Origin: Streptomyces sp. Y2F8-2
Lineage (GTDB): Bacteria > Actinomycetota > Actinomycetes > Streptomycetales > Streptomycetaceae
DNA length: 64,000 bases
Direction of reading: 5' to 3'
Assembly: GCF_014905555.1 (NCBI RefSeq)
Contig: NZ_BNGS01000004.1
Span: 124,001-188,000 of the forward strand
Every line of letters starts with the position of its first letter. Position 1 is the first letter of the stretch. The notes below the pieces were generated by a model, which did not search any database, was not told the DNA's origin, and saw only the letters and a program-made list of their open reading frames with translations. The position numbers were made by a program, and so were the translations under genes. This document shows, piece by piece, positions 62,371 to 64,000 of the stretch.

Positions 62371-62901
62371 TCACACCCACCCGGTGGCGGCCAGCACCTC
62401 TCGCGCGATGTCGACGACGTCACGCCCGTCGGTCGCCACCCGAACGGTGCCGACGGGCGCCCGCGCGTCCAGCAGCCGCGCCTTGTACGTGCTGGCGCGC
62501 AGCTCCTGCTCCAGCTCCGACCCGAGTTCACGGCCCTTCAGCCGGAGGGCGATCGTGTCGTCGGTCGCGGTCAGCAACACACGGACGAGCCGGGCCTGCG
62601 GGCCCATCGCCCGCCGGAACATGCCCGTGGACTCGTCGAGCACGCTGACCGTGTTCGTGTAGACGAGCCGCCGACAGCCGAGCGAGGTGTAGTTCCGCCA
62701 CACGGCGGTGAGGTTGCGTTCGGTGATCTCGGCGCGGTGGGGATCACCGTCCGGCGCCGGGTGCACCTGTCCCATGAAGTCGCCGTCGATCACGGCGTGG
62801 GCGACTTCGGCGGCCCGCAGCCGTGCCGATACCTCCCAGCCGACCGTCGTCTTGCCGACACCGGCACGTCCACCGATGAGCAGCGCTTCCGCGTGATCCA
62901 T
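62371..62901 (-). CDS. P-loop ATPase/small kinase-like protein
   Basis: A 176-aa nucleoside-kinase-fold protein. The P-loop is IGGRAGVGKTTVGWEVS, the acidic AVIDGDFMGQVHP is a possible Mg or substrate site, and CRRLVYTNTVSVLDEST and VLLTATDDTIALRLKGRE form the core and lid. The ATG at 62901 begins the domain. It lies 6 bp behind the phosphotransferase gene, so both are probably co-transcribed. The substrate is unknown. Confidence 0.86.
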   Translation of the reverse strand: MDHAEALLIGGRAGVGKTTVGWEVSARLRAAEVAHAVIDGDFMGQVHPAPDGDPHRAEITERNLTAVWRNYTSLGCRRLVYTNTVSVLDESTGMFRRAMGPQARLVRVLLTATDDTIALRLKGRELGSELEQELRASTYKARLLDARAPVGTVRVATDGRDVVDIAREVLAATGWV

Positions 62902-62907
62902 CGCCCT

Positions 62908-64000
62908 TCAGTCCCCCGCTCCCGTGAGGAACGGGCTCGGGTGGCGCACGGCGCGCACCGCCCTGCGGATCACCGTCACCGGATCACCCTCGTGGTAGGG
63001 CCGCTCCGAGGCCTCGATACCGTCGAGGTACTCCTGATAGCGGATGGCGTGCATGAGATGGGCGAGCGGCTCGGCGAGACGGAGGGCACGGGACGGGGCG
63101 CTTCCCGGCACGTGCGCCGCCCAGGCGGCTGCCCAGGCCCGGGCCGCCGCAGGCCGGGCCGCCTCGGGGAGGTAGTCGATGGCGCGCAGGCCGTCCACCA
63201 CCGGGTTGCCCCAGTAGGCGTCCGCGAAGTCCAGAACGACCGGACGGCCGCCGTCGCTGCGCCAGTTGCCCGGATGGAAGTCGCCGTGCACCACCGTGTC
63301 GGGCAGACCGCAGTCCTCCAGCTGCCGCCGGCGGGCCGCCAAGTCCCGCACGGCCTGCCTCTCCTCACCGTCCAGCTCCGCCCCGAGCGGCCCGTCGAGC
63401 AGCGCCTGCCCCCGGGCCGCGAGCACCGGGACGCGCCAGTCCCGGAGCACGGCGGGGCGGCTGCGCGCGAGCGCGGCCTGGGCCGCCACGAACCGTTGCA
63501 TCACCGCCGTCACCGTGTCGGCGGACGCCCCCCAGCAGTCCCTGCCGGGTACGTGCTCCATCAGCATCCGCCGCTCGCCCCGGCCGACGACCGTCGGCGT
63601 CAGCCCCGCGTCCACCCGCGCGAACACGTCGGCGACGGCCGCCTCGTCGGCGGCGAAGCGCGGTGTCGCCTTGAGCCAGACGGGTCCGGACGCGGTGGGC
63701 AGCCGGAACAGTCCCGCCAGATTCCAGGTCCGCCGCTGCTCGACGCGGCCGGTGACGGGGCGTCCCGCCGTCTGGAGCGTACGGATGCCCCAGTCGAGCA
63801 GTTCCCGCAGTCCGTCCACACACGCCCACGGCATTCGGAGTGTCGCGTCCCCCGCCAACAGCCCCTCCGGAGCGGCCCGTTGACCGAGCAGCCCGGGCGC
63901 CGGGCGCTCCCACGCCTCCACGTGGTAGGTCGCGTGACCGTCCCGTCCGCCTTCGCCGCCGTCCACCGTCAGCAGCCGCAGCACCGTCACCGGGACCCCG
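62908..64000 (-). CDS. Aminoglycoside phosphotransferase-fold protein (5' end outside window)
   Basis: At least 360 aa. The kinase-like core has RRTWNLAGLFRL, VWLKATPRFAADE (ATP Lys), the catalytic loop DTVVHGDFHPGNWRSDG and the metal-binding PVVLDFADAYWGNPVVDGLR. The frame stays open to the window edge; a GTG at 63990 is possible but the site cannot be judged, so the gene may start outside. It lies 6 bp upstream of the P-loop ATPase. The second APH-fold gene in the window; substrate unknown. Confidence 0.82.
   Translation of the reverse strand, partial: GVPVTVLRLLTVDGGEGGRDGHATYHVEAWERPAPGLLGQRAAPEGLLAGDATLRMPWACVDGLRELLDWGIRTLQTAGRPVTGRVEQRRTWNLAGLFRLPTASGPVWLKATPRFAADEAAVADVFARVDAGLTPTVVGRGERRMLMEHVPGRDCWGASADTVTAVMQRFVAAQAALARSRPAVLRDWRVPVLAARGQALLDGPLGAELDGEERQAVRDLAARRRQLEDCGLPDTVVHGDFHPGNWRSDGGRPVVLDFADAYWGNPVVDGLRAIDYLPEAARPAAARAWAAAWAAHVPGSAPSRALRLAEPLAHLMHAIRYQEYLDGIEASERPYHEGDPVTVIRRAVRAVRHPSPFLTGAGD

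Overview
The window is a 64 kb stretch of a high-GC actinobacterial chromosome, almost certainly Streptomyces. It carries a long chaplin with a sortase signal, a complete conservon (sensor kinase, roadblock, DUF742 and GTPase), a DUF397 protein, an AfsR-like STAND regulator, an NsdA-like TPR regulator and a SpoIIE-type phosphatase. Codon usage is extremely rich in third-position G/C throughout. No rRNA, tRNA, CRISPR array, prophage or insertion sequence was seen. All calls rest on reading the sequence and on knowledge of the families; no database was searched.

Layout. 0.9-4.9 kb: a four-gene operon joined by ATGA overlaps (FAH-type hydrolase, fuconate dehydratase, SDR, aldo/keto reductase) that reads as the non-phosphorylating L-fucose pathway, followed by a decayed B3/B4-domain gene. 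5.6-10.8 kb: a second sugar or cyclitol cassette (two Gfo/Idh/MocA dehydrogenases, SDR, phytanoyl-CoA dioxygenase-like protein) facing its LacI regulator across a short operator region. 11-17.8 kb: a small secreted protein, an AfsR-like NB-ARC/TPR regulator, an AhpD-like protein and two putative oxidoreductases.

17.8-24.5 kb: an acyl-CoA catabolic block (nitronate monooxygenase family, two acyl-CoA synthetases, PaaK, alpha/beta hydrolase) headed by three exact 20-bp direct repeats and a TCTGA-N7-TCAGA motif. 24.5-28.7 kb: conservon. 29.0-33.7 kb: a compact three-gene biosynthetic candidate made of an AT-less KS-ACP protein, a stand-alone adenylation enzyme and an FAD oxidoreductase. This is the most unusual locus in the window. 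35.8-41.6 kb: a second acyl-CoA block (FadD17/19-type ligase, enoyl-CoA hydratase, DUF35 protein, two thiolase-fold proteins without an obvious nucleophilic Cys). It resembles steroid or branched side-chain degradation modules, and its divergent promoter carries the same TCTGA/TCAGA motif as the block at 17.9 kb.

41.7-64 kb: mostly housekeeping, regulatory and cell-surface genes: universal stress protein, peptidoglycan amidase, NsdA-like regulator, PAS/SpoIIE phosphatase, bacterial release-factor-like protein, asparagine synthetase, chaplin, two acetyltransferases, a GlsB-type membrane protein and a large secreted protein. Decay is visible near the right end. A TetR-type regulator remnant with three frameshifts sits beside short tandem repeats at 58.5-59.05 kb. 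At about 61.94 kb a single junction has removed the 5' ends of a ROK gene and of a divergently oriented APC permease gene.
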